Part shown: positions 33,091 through 41,132 of the stretch, in pieces
Layout of the letters: the number at the start of each line of letters is the position of its first letter
Numbering within the stretch: position 1 is the first letter of the stretch
Origin: CAWHQZ01 sp963831645
GTDB taxonomy: Bacteria > Pseudomonadota > Alphaproteobacteria > Rhizobiales > Aestuariivirgaceae
Length of the DNA stretch: 64,000 nucleotides
Direction: 5' to 3'
NCBI GenBank assembly: GCA_963831645.1
Contig: CAWHQZ010000017.1
Span: forward strand, 1 to 64,000
Position numbers and translations under genes: made by a program
Notes under the pieces: model-generated
What the model was told of the DNA's origin: nothing
The model's input: only the letters and a program-made list of their open reading frames with translations
Databases searched by the model: none

Positions 33091-34395
33091 ATGAGCGTTG
33101 TGGTCTTCGATCCCGATGGCGTGGGCGATATCGATTTCGCGGGCCCGGTGCGTCACCCGCTGGCGCAGGACCGATCGAACGCAATGTGGTTGTCGGACAC
33201 CGAACCGCCTTCCGTCGACGCCAGGAAACTGCGCTCGGAACGGCTCTCCCGGCTGCGGACGTGGATGGCGGCGGCGGAATATGGAGCTCTTTTGCTGTTC
33301 GATCCCTTCAATCAGCGCTACGCGACCGGCTCGCGCAACATGTTCGGCTACTTCCTTCGCAACTCGACCCGGTATTTCTTCGTACCGGCGGCAGGCCCGA
33401 TCGTACTCTTCGAGTACCCGCAGAGCTTTCACGTCAGCCTGCAGCTCGAGACGGTGGACGAGGCCCGGCCGAGCAAGTTGGTGTGGTCATCGGTTTCAGG
33501 CCGCGATGACGAAACGGCGGAGCCATTCGCCGCCGAGATCGCAGATCTCATGCGCCAGCACGGTCAGGGATCGAGGCGGATCGGCCTCGACCGCTGCGGC
33601 CATCTGCACGCGATAGCCCTGCAGAAACAAGGCCTCGAGGTCCGCGACTGCCAGGGAGAAGTTCTGGCGGTGCGGTCGATCAAGTCGCCCGAGGAAATCA
33701 AGTGCCTGCACGTCAGCATGGCGGGGGCGGAGGCGGCGGTTGCCCAGGTCCGCGACGCCATCCGCCCGGGGGTGAGCGAAAACGAGCTGTTTGCCGTCAT
33801 GTATCATGAGGTGATCCGCCAGGGAGGCGAGTTCATCGAGACGCGCCTCCTGACTTCCGGCCAGCGGACCAATCCGTGGTTCGGCGAGGCGAGCGGCCGG
33901 CGGGTACGTCCCGGTGAGCTTGTGGCGCTCGATACCGACACGATAGGCTGCTTCGGCTACTATTCCGACTTCTCGAGAACGTTCCGGTGCGGCCCGGGCA
34001 AGCCATCCGGCTACCAGAAGGCCCTCTATCGGATGTCGTATGATCAGGTTCAGCACAACATTGCGATCATCAAGCCGGGCCTCAGCTTTCGCGAGCTGGC
34101 CGAGAAGGCCTGGAAGATACCTGAACGTTTCGTGGATCAGCGTTACACGTCGGTCATGCACGGCGTCGGTATGCATGGCGAGACGCCGTTCATCGCGCAT
34201 GCCATGGACTTCGCCAGCTACGGGCGTGACGGGATGCTCGCTCCCGGCATGGTCGTGAGCGTCGAGAGTTATATCGGCGAGAAGGGCGGCGCCGAGGGCG
34301 TGAAGCTCGAGGAGGAAGTCCTGATCACCGACACCGGCGCCGAGCTCATCTCGCGCTTCCCGTTCGAGGACGATCTGCTGGGCGCCGCCATCTAG
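33091..34395 (+). CDS. M24-family (DddP-like) metallohydrolase/lyase
   Basis: 434 aa from ATG 33091 with GGGAG upstream; a longer frame from 32965 would cross the palindrome and is rejected. N-terminal creatinase-like domain, then a pita-bread M24 fold with metal ligands Asp281/Asp283 (ALDTDTIG), Asp293 (YSDFSRTF), His357 (MHGVGMHGE), Glu392 (VVSVESYIGEKGG) and Glu407 (KLEEEVLI). The whole layout matches DMSP lyase DddP, but the catalytic Asp reported six residues after the metal His in DddP is Gly363 here. It is therefore probably not a DMSP lyase but a related M24 enzyme acting on another small molecule. The next gene follows after 14 bp. Confidence 0.75.
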   Translation: MSVVVFDPDGVGDIDFAGPVRHPLAQDRSNAMWLSDTEPPSVDARKLRSERLSRLRTWMAAAEYGALLLFDPFNQRYATGSRNMFGYFLRNSTRYFFVPAAGPIVLFEYPQSFHVSLQLETVDEARPSKLVWSSVSGRDDETAEPFAAEIADLMRQHGQGSRRIGLDRCGHLHAIALQKQGLEVRDCQGEVLAVRSIKSPEEIKCLHVSMAGAEAAVAQVRDAIRPGVSENELFAVMYHEVIRQGGEFIETRLLTSGQRTNPWFGEASGRRVRPGELVALDTDTIGCFGYYSDFSRTFRCGPGKPSGYQKALYRMSYDQVQHNIAIIKPGLSFRELAEKAWKIPERFVDQRYTSVMHGVGMHGETPFIAHAMDFASYGRDGMLAPGMVVSVESYIGEKGGAEGVKLEEEVLITDTGAELISRFPFEDDLLGAAI

Positions 34396-34409
34396 AGATG
34401 CGGACATCC

Positions 34410-35081
34410 ATGTCCATCGACCTGCGGCGCGCCGCATTGCTCCTCGTCGATCTGCAGGAGGAACAGCGGCATGATCCGCGCTACTTGGTGGCGGACTTCG
34501 ACGCCGTCGTCGGCAACGCCCGGCGCATCCTCATGGCGGCGCGTGAGCGCGAGGTCCCGGTCTTCCATGCAGCGTATCGCCGCGACTTCGCCGCGCACCC
34601 GCCGCGGCCCTTCGAACCGAAGACCCGGGACGGAGCGCCCGGCTTCAGCGACAAGTCCAGTCCGCTTACCGCAATCTGCAGGGAGGTCGAACCCGCCGCC
34701 GGGGAGCCCGTCATCTACAAGAACGATGCCAGTGCCTTTTGTGAAGGTAACCTGCAGCCGCTGTTGGCCGCAAAGGCGATCGAGTGGTTGATCGTGGCCG
34801 GCGTCTGGACGGAAGCGTGCGTCGCAGCGTCGGTGCGTGATGCGATGGCCCATGGTCTTCGCGTCCTGTTGGTCAAGGATGCATGCGGTAGCGGAACCGA
34901 GGCCATGCACCATACCGGCGTTCTCAATCTGGCCAACCGGCTCTACGGCGGGGCGGTGGCCGATACCGGGAGGGTATTGCAGCTGCTCGGCGGGGAAAGT
35001 GCGAGTGTCTGGATCGCTGAACGACCGGTGCCGATCCTGTTCAGCTGCGCCAACTCGATCGACCATTTCAATCGATTGTGA
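34410..35081 (+). CDS. Isochorismatase-family cysteine hydrolase
   Basis: 223 aa from MSIDLRRAALLLVDLQEEQR; a start 12 nt earlier is possible. Catalytic triad visible as Asp14 (LLVDLQ), Lys104 (VIYKNDASAF) and Cys137 (VAGVWTEACVAASVRDAMA), the pattern of N-carbamoylsarcosine amidase, nicotinamidase and isochorismatase. It most likely cleaves an amide or carbamoyl bond. It is 14 bp after the DddP-like gene and should be co-transcribed with it, acting on the same substrate or its product. Confidence 0.85.
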   Translation: MSIDLRRAALLLVDLQEEQRHDPRYLVADFDAVVGNARRILMAAREREVPVFHAAYRRDFAAHPPRPFEPKTRDGAPGFSDKSSPLTAICREVEPAAGEPVIYKNDASAFCEGNLQPLLAAKAIEWLIVAGVWTEACVAASVRDAMAHGLRVLLVKDACGSGTEAMHHTGVLNLANRLYGGAVADTGRVLQLLGGESASVWIAERPVPILFSCANSIDHFNRL

Positions 35082-35229
35082 TCGACCGCGGGATGGTGCC
35101 GGCGACATGCAAATCGGCACATTGTCCATGGATTCATGCACAATTCGCACCCGCTCGTCCCGTTTAGGATCGTCTTTTGCGCGCGCCGGCTGTTGCGTGC
35201 GAACCACAGGAAACCAGGGCGAGGCGATC

Positions 35230-36837
35230 ATGTCAGAGAGCAAACAGAGCTTGCAGCAGTTGACGACCGCGGCGACGGCGGGCCGCGTCAGTCGCCGGGC
35301 CTTTATTGAGGGAGCGGTGGCGCTGGGTGCGACGGTGCAAGGCGCCCTGACCCTGTGGTCGCAGGAAGTGGCGGCGGCGGTGCCCAACAAGGGCGGCCGT
35401 TTCCGCGTCGGACTGGACGACGGCAACACTACCGACGGCATGGACCCGGCGACCTTTGCGTCCCGGTTCATGATCACCATGGCGCACACGCACCGCAACT
35501 TTCTGGCCGAGCTCGCTCCGGACAACAAGGTGATTGGGGAACTGGCCGAGAGCTGGGAGGTGACACCCGACGCGAAGAAGTGGTCCTTCAAGCTGCGCAA
35601 GGGCGTCGAATTCCACAACGGCAAGTCGTTCGACGCAAATGATGCCGTGGCCTCGCTCAACTACCATCGCGGGGAGGACTCGAAATCCGGCGCCAAAGCC
35701 CTGTTCGAATCGGTGGAGAGCATCAGGGCGGACGACCCGCACACCGTCGTCGTCGAGCTGGCGAGCGGCAGCGCCGATTTTCCCTACGTGCTGACCGATT
35801 ACCACCTGGTCATGCTCCCCGCCGACAAGGAGGGAAAGGTAAGCTGGGACGACAAGGCCGGCACCGGAGGCTATGTCGTGGAGCGTTTCGAGCCCGGCGT
35901 GCGCGCCAGCCTGAAGCGTTTCCCGAACTACTGGAAGCAGGGCCGCGCCCATTTCGACGAGATCGAATATCTCGCCATTGCTGACGTGAGCGCGCGCCAG
36001 ACGGCTCTCGTCACCGACTCGCTCGATGCGATGATCGAGTGCGATTTCAAGACGGTGCACCTCTTGGAGCAGGATGCCGCGATCCGCATCGACGAGGTTC
36101 CGACCGGAACCCACGTCTCGCTCCCGATGCATATGGATGTGGCTCCCTTCGACGATCCGAACGTCCGGCAGGCGTTGCGGTACGCGATCGACCGCAAGGC
36201 GACCGTCGAGAAGGTCCTCAACGGGCATGGGTCGATCGGCAACGATCATCCGATCAGCCCGATCATGCCGTATTACGACGGCACGCTCGCGCAACGGCCA
36301 TATGACCCCGACAAGGCCAGATTTCATCTGCAGAAGGCAGGCCTTGGAACACTGAAGGTCGCTCTGTCGGCGGCGGATGCGGTCATAACCGGAGGACTCG
36401 ATCTCGCCGTCCTCTACAAGGACACCGCACAGCGGGCCGGCATCGACATTGACGTCGTCCGCGAGCCCGACGACGGCTACTGGGCCAATGTCTGGCTCAA
36501 GAAGCCTTTCGTTCTGGCCGGATGGGGACAGCGGCCCACGCCCGACATCATCTTCACGCTCGGCTATGCGCCGGGAGCTGCGTGGAACGACTCCCACTTC
36601 AAACACGAGCGCTTCGCCGCGCTCCTGGTGGAGGCGCGGGCGGAGCTCGACGACAGCAAGCGGGCGGCGATGTATTCCGAGATGCAGCGAATCCTCTACG
36701 ATGAGGGATCGGTGATCATTCCGTTCTTCCGCAACTGGATCTATGCGCGCCGCTCCGGCATTGCCCACGACGCAGCGCTCACCAGCAGCTGGCCGCTCGA
36801 TGGCGCACGCGGAGCCGAGCGCTGGTGGACGGCGTAG
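35230..36837 (+). CDS. Tat-exported peptide/opine-type ABC substrate-binding protein
   Basis: 535 aa (family SBP_bac_5). A twin-arginine signal is visible (RVSRRAFIEGAVALGATVQG), with mature start near AAAVPNKGG. The body has the usual markers: ELAESWEVTPDAKKWSFKLR, GVEFHNGKSFDANDAVASLN, FDDPNVRQALRYAIDRKATV, and AAMYSEMQRILYDEGSVIIP near the end. It should capture a peptide-like, opine-like or polyhydroxylated solute in the periplasm. No permease or ATPase genes are adjacent, so it is an orphan in this window. It lies between the cysteine hydrolase and an esterase-like hydrolase whose start overlaps its stop. Confidence 0.85.
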   Translation: MSESKQSLQQLTTAATAGRVSRRAFIEGAVALGATVQGALTLWSQEVAAAVPNKGGRFRVGLDDGNTTDGMDPATFASRFMITMAHTHRNFLAELAPDNKVIGELAESWEVTPDAKKWSFKLRKGVEFHNGKSFDANDAVASLNYHRGEDSKSGAKALFESVESIRADDPHTVVVELASGSADFPYVLTDYHLVMLPADKEGKVSWDDKAGTGGYVVERFEPGVRASLKRFPNYWKQGRAHFDEIEYLAIADVSARQTALVTDSLDAMIECDFKTVHLLEQDAAIRIDEVPTGTHVSLPMHMDVAPFDDPNVRQALRYAIDRKATVEKVLNGHGSIGNDHPISPIMPYYDGTLAQRPYDPDKARFHLQKAGLGTLKVALSAADAVITGGLDLAVLYKDTAQRAGIDIDVVREPDDGYWANVWLKKPFVLAGWGQRPTPDIIFTLGYAPGAAWNDSHFKHERFAALLVEARAELDDSKRAAMYSEMQRILYDEGSVIIPFFRNWIYARRSGIAHDAALTSSWPLDGARGAERWWTA

Positions 36838-37805
36838 GACAGGAGGAGGCAGCGACGGGACCTGCGGTGTCCCGCAGTGTCCTCGAGCTTGCTCGTCGCG
36901 CGAAGGATGCCGGACCGGCCGAGTTTGACTGGCTGAATGGCGACATTCGCTCCTTGCGGGAGAGCTACGAGCAGGCATTTCGTGTCGAGGATCTCGGCGC
37001 CCACCAATGGCAGGTCCTTGCGCTGCCGGATCGTCGGCTAGAGCTCTTGATTCAGCATCCCCGCCAGCACTTCAGCCGGGATTGCGTCATCGTCTACTTT
37101 CACGGCGGCGGCTGGATCGTAGGCTCGCCACTCACGCACGCAGACGTGACGAGGGTGCTGTGTGAGCTGAGCGGCATGCGGCTGGTCTCGGTCGACTACC
37201 GGCTGGCGCCGGAGTTCGTTGCGCCGGCGCCGGTGGACGACGGGCTGGCGGTGTTGCAGCGCCTGCTGGACGGCAACTTCGGCGGAACAAGGGCCAGGGC
37301 GGCAATCCTGTGCGGCGATTCGGCGGGCGGCGCCATCGCCATGGCGGCAGAGCGCAAAGCCAGTCCGCAGTTGCGCGAGCGCATACTTGGCGTGTGCAGC
37401 CTTTACGGCGCCTTCGGCCTGCTCGACAGCCCTTCTCTCCGGACGAAGGGATCGCGCAGGGACGGAATGGATCAGGAATGCGTGAGCCGCTACTGGATCC
37501 TGGCCAACCCACCCGGCGGCCGGAGCCCGTATTCGGTGGAAGCGCTCGCCGTCCCTTCGCAGGTTCCGGCCTATCTCCTGGCGGCGTCAGAAGATCCGGT
37601 CCTGGACGATACGCTGGCCCTGGCAAATGCCTTCGCGGGGATTGGCCGGCACTACATCCTCGATCGGGTCGAGAACGAGACGCACGGATTTCTCCATGAT
37701 GTCGGAGCCTCGCAGGCGGCGTTGGCAGCCCTCGAGCGCGTGAGCGAATGGATGAAACTGCTCGCCCGCCACCTGACCCTCGCGGCAGACAATAAGCGCA
37801 GCTGA
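36825..37805 (+). CDS. Alpha/beta hydrolase of the hormone-sensitive-lipase type
   Basis: 326 aa from a GTG overlapping the previous stop by 13 nt; an internal GTG at 36867 is an alternative. Oxyanion motif HGGGW (93-97), nucleophile GDSAGG with Ser166, acid Asp in EDPVLDD and His in ENETHGF complete the catalytic set. No signal peptide, so it acts in the cytoplasm on an ester or amide, probably a small acyl compound taken up through the binding protein. Last gene of the cluster. Confidence 0.85.
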   Translation: MDGVGQEEAATGPAVSRSVLELARRAKDAGPAEFDWLNGDIRSLRESYEQAFRVEDLGAHQWQVLALPDRRLELLIQHPRQHFSRDCVIVYFHGGGWIVGSPLTHADVTRVLCELSGMRLVSVDYRLAPEFVAPAPVDDGLAVLQRLLDGNFGGTRARAAILCGDSAGGAIAMAAERKASPQLRERILGVCSLYGAFGLLDSPSLRTKGSRRDGMDQECVSRYWILANPPGGRSPYSVEALAVPSQVPAYLLAASEDPVLDDTLALANAFAGIGRHYILDRVENETHGFLHDVGASQAALAALERVSEWMKLLARHLTLAADNKRS

Positions 37806-37857
37806 TCCAGGGCGCGTGACTTCCTTGACATCGATGGCGCCGGCTGGCTGCGCCGTT

Positions 37858-38133
37858 CTATCGCTCCGCTCGACTCAGCACCTCCATGATCTCGGAGATC
37901 TTCTTCCGCTGGTCTCTCTTGTCGCCGCTTGCGATGGCATGCTCGACGCAGTACGCGACGTGATCGCGAAGGATCTCTTCCTCGGCGCGGCGAAGCGCCG
38001 CCCTCACTGCCGAGATTTGCGTCGCGATGTCGATGCAGTAGCGGTCCTGCTCGATCATGCGGGCCAGGCCCCGGACCTGTCCTTCGATGCGGCAGAACCT
38101 GCGTAGCACGGCGGCTTTTGTCTCTTTCTGCAT
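37858..38133 (-). CDS. csoR: CsoR-family copper-sensing repressor
   Basis: 91 aa from MQKETKAAVLRRFCRIEGQV. All-helical DUF156 protein. The Cu(I)-binding triad Cys33-His58-Cys62 (DRYCIDIA, LRDHVAYCVEH) has the spacing of CsoR (C36-H61-C65), distinguishing it from FrmR/RcnR types. Apo-protein binds the operators between itself and copA; Cu(I) releases it. The longer upstream frame crosses those operators and is rejected. Confidence 0.85.
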   Translation of the reverse strand: MQKETKAAVLRRFCRIEGQVRGLARMIEQDRYCIDIATQISAVRAALRRAEEEILRDHVAYCVEHAIASGDKRDQRKKISEIMEVLSRAER

Positions 38134-38142
38134 GTTGACAGC

Positions 38143-38159
38143 ATACCCGGTGGGGGTAT
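38143..38159. promoter_or_regulatory. CsoR-type operator 1
   Basis: ATACCC-GGTGG-GGGTAT, a perfect 6-bp inverted repeat with G/C tract like known CsoR sites, 10 bp upstream of the csoR start. Confidence 0.7.
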
Positions 38160-38175
38160 ATATGTCAAGCATCGA

Positions 38176-38194
38176 GATACCCCCCAGGGGTGTC
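38176..38194. promoter_or_regulatory. CsoR-type operator 2
   Basis: GATACCCC-CCA-GGGGTGTC, an 8-bp inverted repeat with one mismatch, 30 bp before copA. Two sites between divergent genes suggest separate control of csoR and copA. Confidence 0.65.
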
Positions 38195-38223
38195 GCGCCG
38201 GCAAAGCCACGGGGAACCTGAAT

Positions 38224-40554
38224 ATGCGCCAGCATGGCCAAACCGTTACCGCCACGTCCCAGCCCGTGAAGGACCCCGTCTGCGGCATGACCGTCGACCC
38301 CCACACGGCCAAACACCGGGGAGAACATGGCGGGCGCACCTGGTATTTCTGCTCGCAAGGCTGCAAGACCAAATTCCTCGCTCATCCGGAGCGGTATTTG
38401 AACGAAGCCGAAGCCGGGAAGGCCGTCGAAACGGTTCCGGAGGGAACCGTCTACACCTGCCCCATGCATCCGGAGATCCGGCAGATCGGGCCCGGCTCGT
38501 GTCCGATCTGCGGCATGGCTCTGGAACCCGAGATGGCGAGCGCCGCAACGCCGCCCAACCCGGAACTCGCCGACATGTCCCGGCGGTTCTGGATCGGGCT
38601 GGTACTGGCTCTGCCGGTGTTGGCGCTCGAGATGGGCGGCCACCTCACGGGGCTGCACATGCTGGTGAGCCGGCAGGCATCGAACTGGCTGCAGTTCCTC
38701 TTTGCAACGCCGGTCGTCTTGTGGGCCGGGTGGCCTTTCTTCGTGCGCGGCTGGCGATCGCTCATCACGCAGCGCCTCAACATGTTCACCCTCATTGCTC
38801 TGGGCACCGGCGTCGCCTGGGTCTACAGCGTCGCAGCCACCGTGGCGCCCGGGATCTTCCCACCGGCGTTTCGGGCTGCCGATCAATCGGTTGCCGTCTA
38901 CTTCGAGGCCGCCGCCGTCATCACCGTGCTCGTCCTGTTGGGCCAGGTATTGGAGCTGCGCGCCCGCGAGCACACCTCAGGCGCCATCCGTGCATTGCTC
39001 GATCTCGCGCCGAAGACCGCCCGCCGGGTCGGCGCCGATGGCAACGACGAGGAAATCAATCTCGACCTTGTGGCGATCGGCGATCTGCTCAGGGTCCGTC
39101 CCGGCGAGAAAGTGCCAGTCGACGGCTTCGTGACCGAGGGGCGCGTCGCGATCGATGAATCCCTCGTAACCGGTGAGTCCATGCCGGTCACCAAGGAACC
39201 CGGCTCGAAGGTCATCGCCGGCTCGCTCAACACCACGGGCAGCTTCCTCATGCGCGCCGAGAAGATCGGCCGCGATACCATGCTTGCCCGCATCGTGCAG
39301 ATGGTGGCCGCGGCCCAGAGGAGCCGCGCTCCGATTCAGCGCCTCGCCGATCAGGTCTCGGCATGGTTTGTCCCGGCGGTGATTGCCGTGGCGGCGCTGG
39401 CCTTCGCGGCCTGGTCCGTGTGGGGGCCCGAGCCGCGCTTTTCCTATGGTCTGGTCGCGGCGGTCACGGTTCTCATCATCGCCTGTCCCTGCGCGCTCGG
39501 GCTGGCGACGCCGATGTCCATCATGGTCGGGGTCGGGAGGGGCGCGCAGGCGGGCGTCCTTACCCGCAATGCCGAGGCGCTCGAGCGGCTGGAAAAGGTG
39601 GACACGCTCATCGTGGACAAGACCGGCACCCTGACCCAGGGCAAGCCGGCCGTCACTTCCATGGTCCCCATAAATGGTCTGGACGAAGCCGAACTCCTAC
39701 GCCTGGCGGCAAGCGTCGAGCAGGCGAGCGAGCATCCACTCGCTGCCGCCGTCGTGAAAGCCGCCAAGGAGCGAGGCATAGCCCTGAACCCCGTCCAGGA
39801 CTTTGACGGTCCGACCGGCAAGGGTGTCATCGGCACTGTGGAAGGAACGAAAGTCGTGCTCGGCACGGCGCGTTATCTCGGGGAACTCGGCATCAATCCG
39901 GAGGCGCTCGCCGATGCCGCCGAGCGTCTGCGCCAGGAGGGCGCCACGGCGATCCATGTCGCGATCGACGGCAAGATCGCGGGCGTCATTGCGATTTCCG
40001 ATCCCATCAAGGCGACGACGGCGGAAGCCCTGAACGCGCTTCGCGAAGAAGGCATCCGCATCGTCATGCTGACGGGCGACAATCGCACCACCGCCGCGGC
40101 GGTCGCAGGCAGGCTCGGCATCACGGAAGTCGAAGCCGACGTGCTGCCGGACAAGAAGGCGGACGTGGTCGCGCGGCTCAGGTCGCAGGGCCGGGTGGTC
40201 GCGATGGCCGGCGACGGCGTCAATGATGCGCCGGCCCTCGCCGCGGCCGATGTCGGCATCGCCATGGGAACGGGGGCCGATGTCGCCATGGAAAGCGCCG
40301 GCGTCACCTTGCTGCATGGCGACCTCACCGGAATCGTGCGCGCGAGGCGGCTGTCGTCGGCGACCATGAGCAACATACGCCAGAATCTGTTCCTCGCTTT
40401 TGTCTACAACGCGGCGGGCGTCCCAATTGCCGCCGGTGTTCTCTACCCGTTTTTCGGTTTGCTTCTTTCGCCCGTCATCGCCGCCGCGGCGATGGCGCTG
40501 AGCTCGTTCAGCGTCGTGGCGAACGCCCTGAGGCTGCGGGTCGTGCGGCTCTGA
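38224..40554 (+). CDS. copA: Copper-exporting P1B-type ATPase with YHS domain
   Basis: 776 aa. An N-terminal YHS domain (DPVCGMTVDPHTAKH, residues about 16-60) and a heavy-metal-binding domain (YTCPMHPEIRQIGPGSCPICG, about 77-97) replace the usual HMA domain. Eight transmembrane helices carry the CPC metal site (Cys421-Pro-Cys423). The actuator TGESMP, Asp465 in DKTGTLTQ, the HP motif in SEHPLAAAV and GDGVND complete a P1B ATPase. It pumps Cu(I) (or Ag) from cytoplasm to periplasm. Divergent from csoR, with two operators between. Upstream of the periplasm-to-outside cus genes it forms the first of two export steps. Confidence 0.92.
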   Translation: MRQHGQTVTATSQPVKDPVCGMTVDPHTAKHRGEHGGRTWYFCSQGCKTKFLAHPERYLNEAEAGKAVETVPEGTVYTCPMHPEIRQIGPGSCPICGMALEPEMASAATPPNPELADMSRRFWIGLVLALPVLALEMGGHLTGLHMLVSRQASNWLQFLFATPVVLWAGWPFFVRGWRSLITQRLNMFTLIALGTGVAWVYSVAATVAPGIFPPAFRAADQSVAVYFEAAAVITVLVLLGQVLELRAREHTSGAIRALLDLAPKTARRVGADGNDEEINLDLVAIGDLLRVRPGEKVPVDGFVTEGRVAIDESLVTGESMPVTKEPGSKVIAGSLNTTGSFLMRAEKIGRDTMLARIVQMVAAAQRSRAPIQRLADQVSAWFVPAVIAVAALAFAAWSVWGPEPRFSYGLVAAVTVLIIACPCALGLATPMSIMVGVGRGAQAGVLTRNAEALERLEKVDTLIVDKTGTLTQGKPAVTSMVPINGLDEAELLRLAASVEQASEHPLAAAVVKAAKERGIALNPVQDFDGPTGKGVIGTVEGTKVVLGTARYLGELGINPEALADAAERLRQEGATAIHVAIDGKIAGVIAISDPIKATTAEALNALREEGIRIVMLTGDNRTTAAAVAGRLGITEVEADVLPDKKADVVARLRSQGRVVAMAGDGVNDAPALAAADVGIAMGTGADVAMESAGVTLLHGDLTGIVRARRLSSATMSNIRQNLFLAFVYNAAGVPIAAGVLYPFFGLLLSPVIAAAAMALSSFSVVANALRLRVVRL

Positions 40555-40728
40555 GGCGATCGCCGCTATCCATTCAAACGCAGGGCAGTGGAGAGTTGCT
40601 TCATGCTCGTTCAGCCGAATCGGCCTTATGTTCTCTTGAACCGAGTTCCCGCGCTGACGGTCCGCTCTCAGAAACGTGACCCGTTAGGCAATTGACTTGA
40701 TCGGTGTATTCGGGGATCAGTAAATGGA

Positions 40729-41067
40729 ATGCGACACGTGTCAGCCATCCTCGGACTCGTCGCCATGCTTCTGGCGCTCAGTGTGCCGGTAACGGCGTTC
40801 GCGGCGGCTCCGTGTGCGGGAAGTTCCATGGCGATGACGGAAGGCGCGGTACCCTGCGAGGACCAGGACGCGTCATGCTTGGCGCCATGTCTCGCTTCGG
40901 CGAAGTGTCAGAGCCAATGCCCAGAGAGCGTGCCCTTTGTGCCGGCGCTATCGACGAACGGTGCAACGCCGTATCACGTCGCGTTGTTTCATGCCGCGCT
41001 CGATGAACGGCCGCCGGGAACATCCTCTCCGGTCGACGGCCCCCCTCCACAGAATCTGATTCCCTGA
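40729..41067 (+). CDS. Small periplasmic Cys/Met-rich protein of the copper cluster
   Basis: 112 aa: signal peptide (ILGLVAMLLALSVPVTAFAA), then a short mature part with several cysteines (APCAGSSMAM, VPCEDQDASCLAPCLASAKC, QSQCPE) and methionines, suited to metal binding, and a proline-rich end PPPQNLIP. No family name is recognised. The position in front of cusB suggests a periplasmic metal-handling accessory. Confidence 0.7.
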   Translation: MRHVSAILGLVAMLLALSVPVTAFAAAPCAGSSMAMTEGAVPCEDQDASCLAPCLASAKCQSQCPESVPFVPALSTNGATPYHVALFHAALDERPPGTSSPVDGPPPQNLIP

Positions 41068-41132
41068 TGCGCTGAACCGGCGCGGCCCTTGGACCGCTGC
41101 CGCTGTTTCATCTGCAATGAGGAATCACGATC

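Noticed and set aside
33091..34395. Calling the M24 protein a DMSP lyase (dddP)
   Set aside because: The aspartate needed for lyase chemistry appears replaced by Gly363.
34392..35660. 422-aa minus-strand open frame
   Set aside because: Antisense to the cysteine hydrolase and binding-protein genes.
35233..36978. 581-aa minus-strand open frame
   Set aside because: Antisense to the Tat-exported binding protein and hydrolase; no domain, typical GC-rich shadow frame.
40555..40728. Possible FixK/FNR box near 40690 (ttgatcggtgtattc)
   Set aside because: Only one half-site matches.
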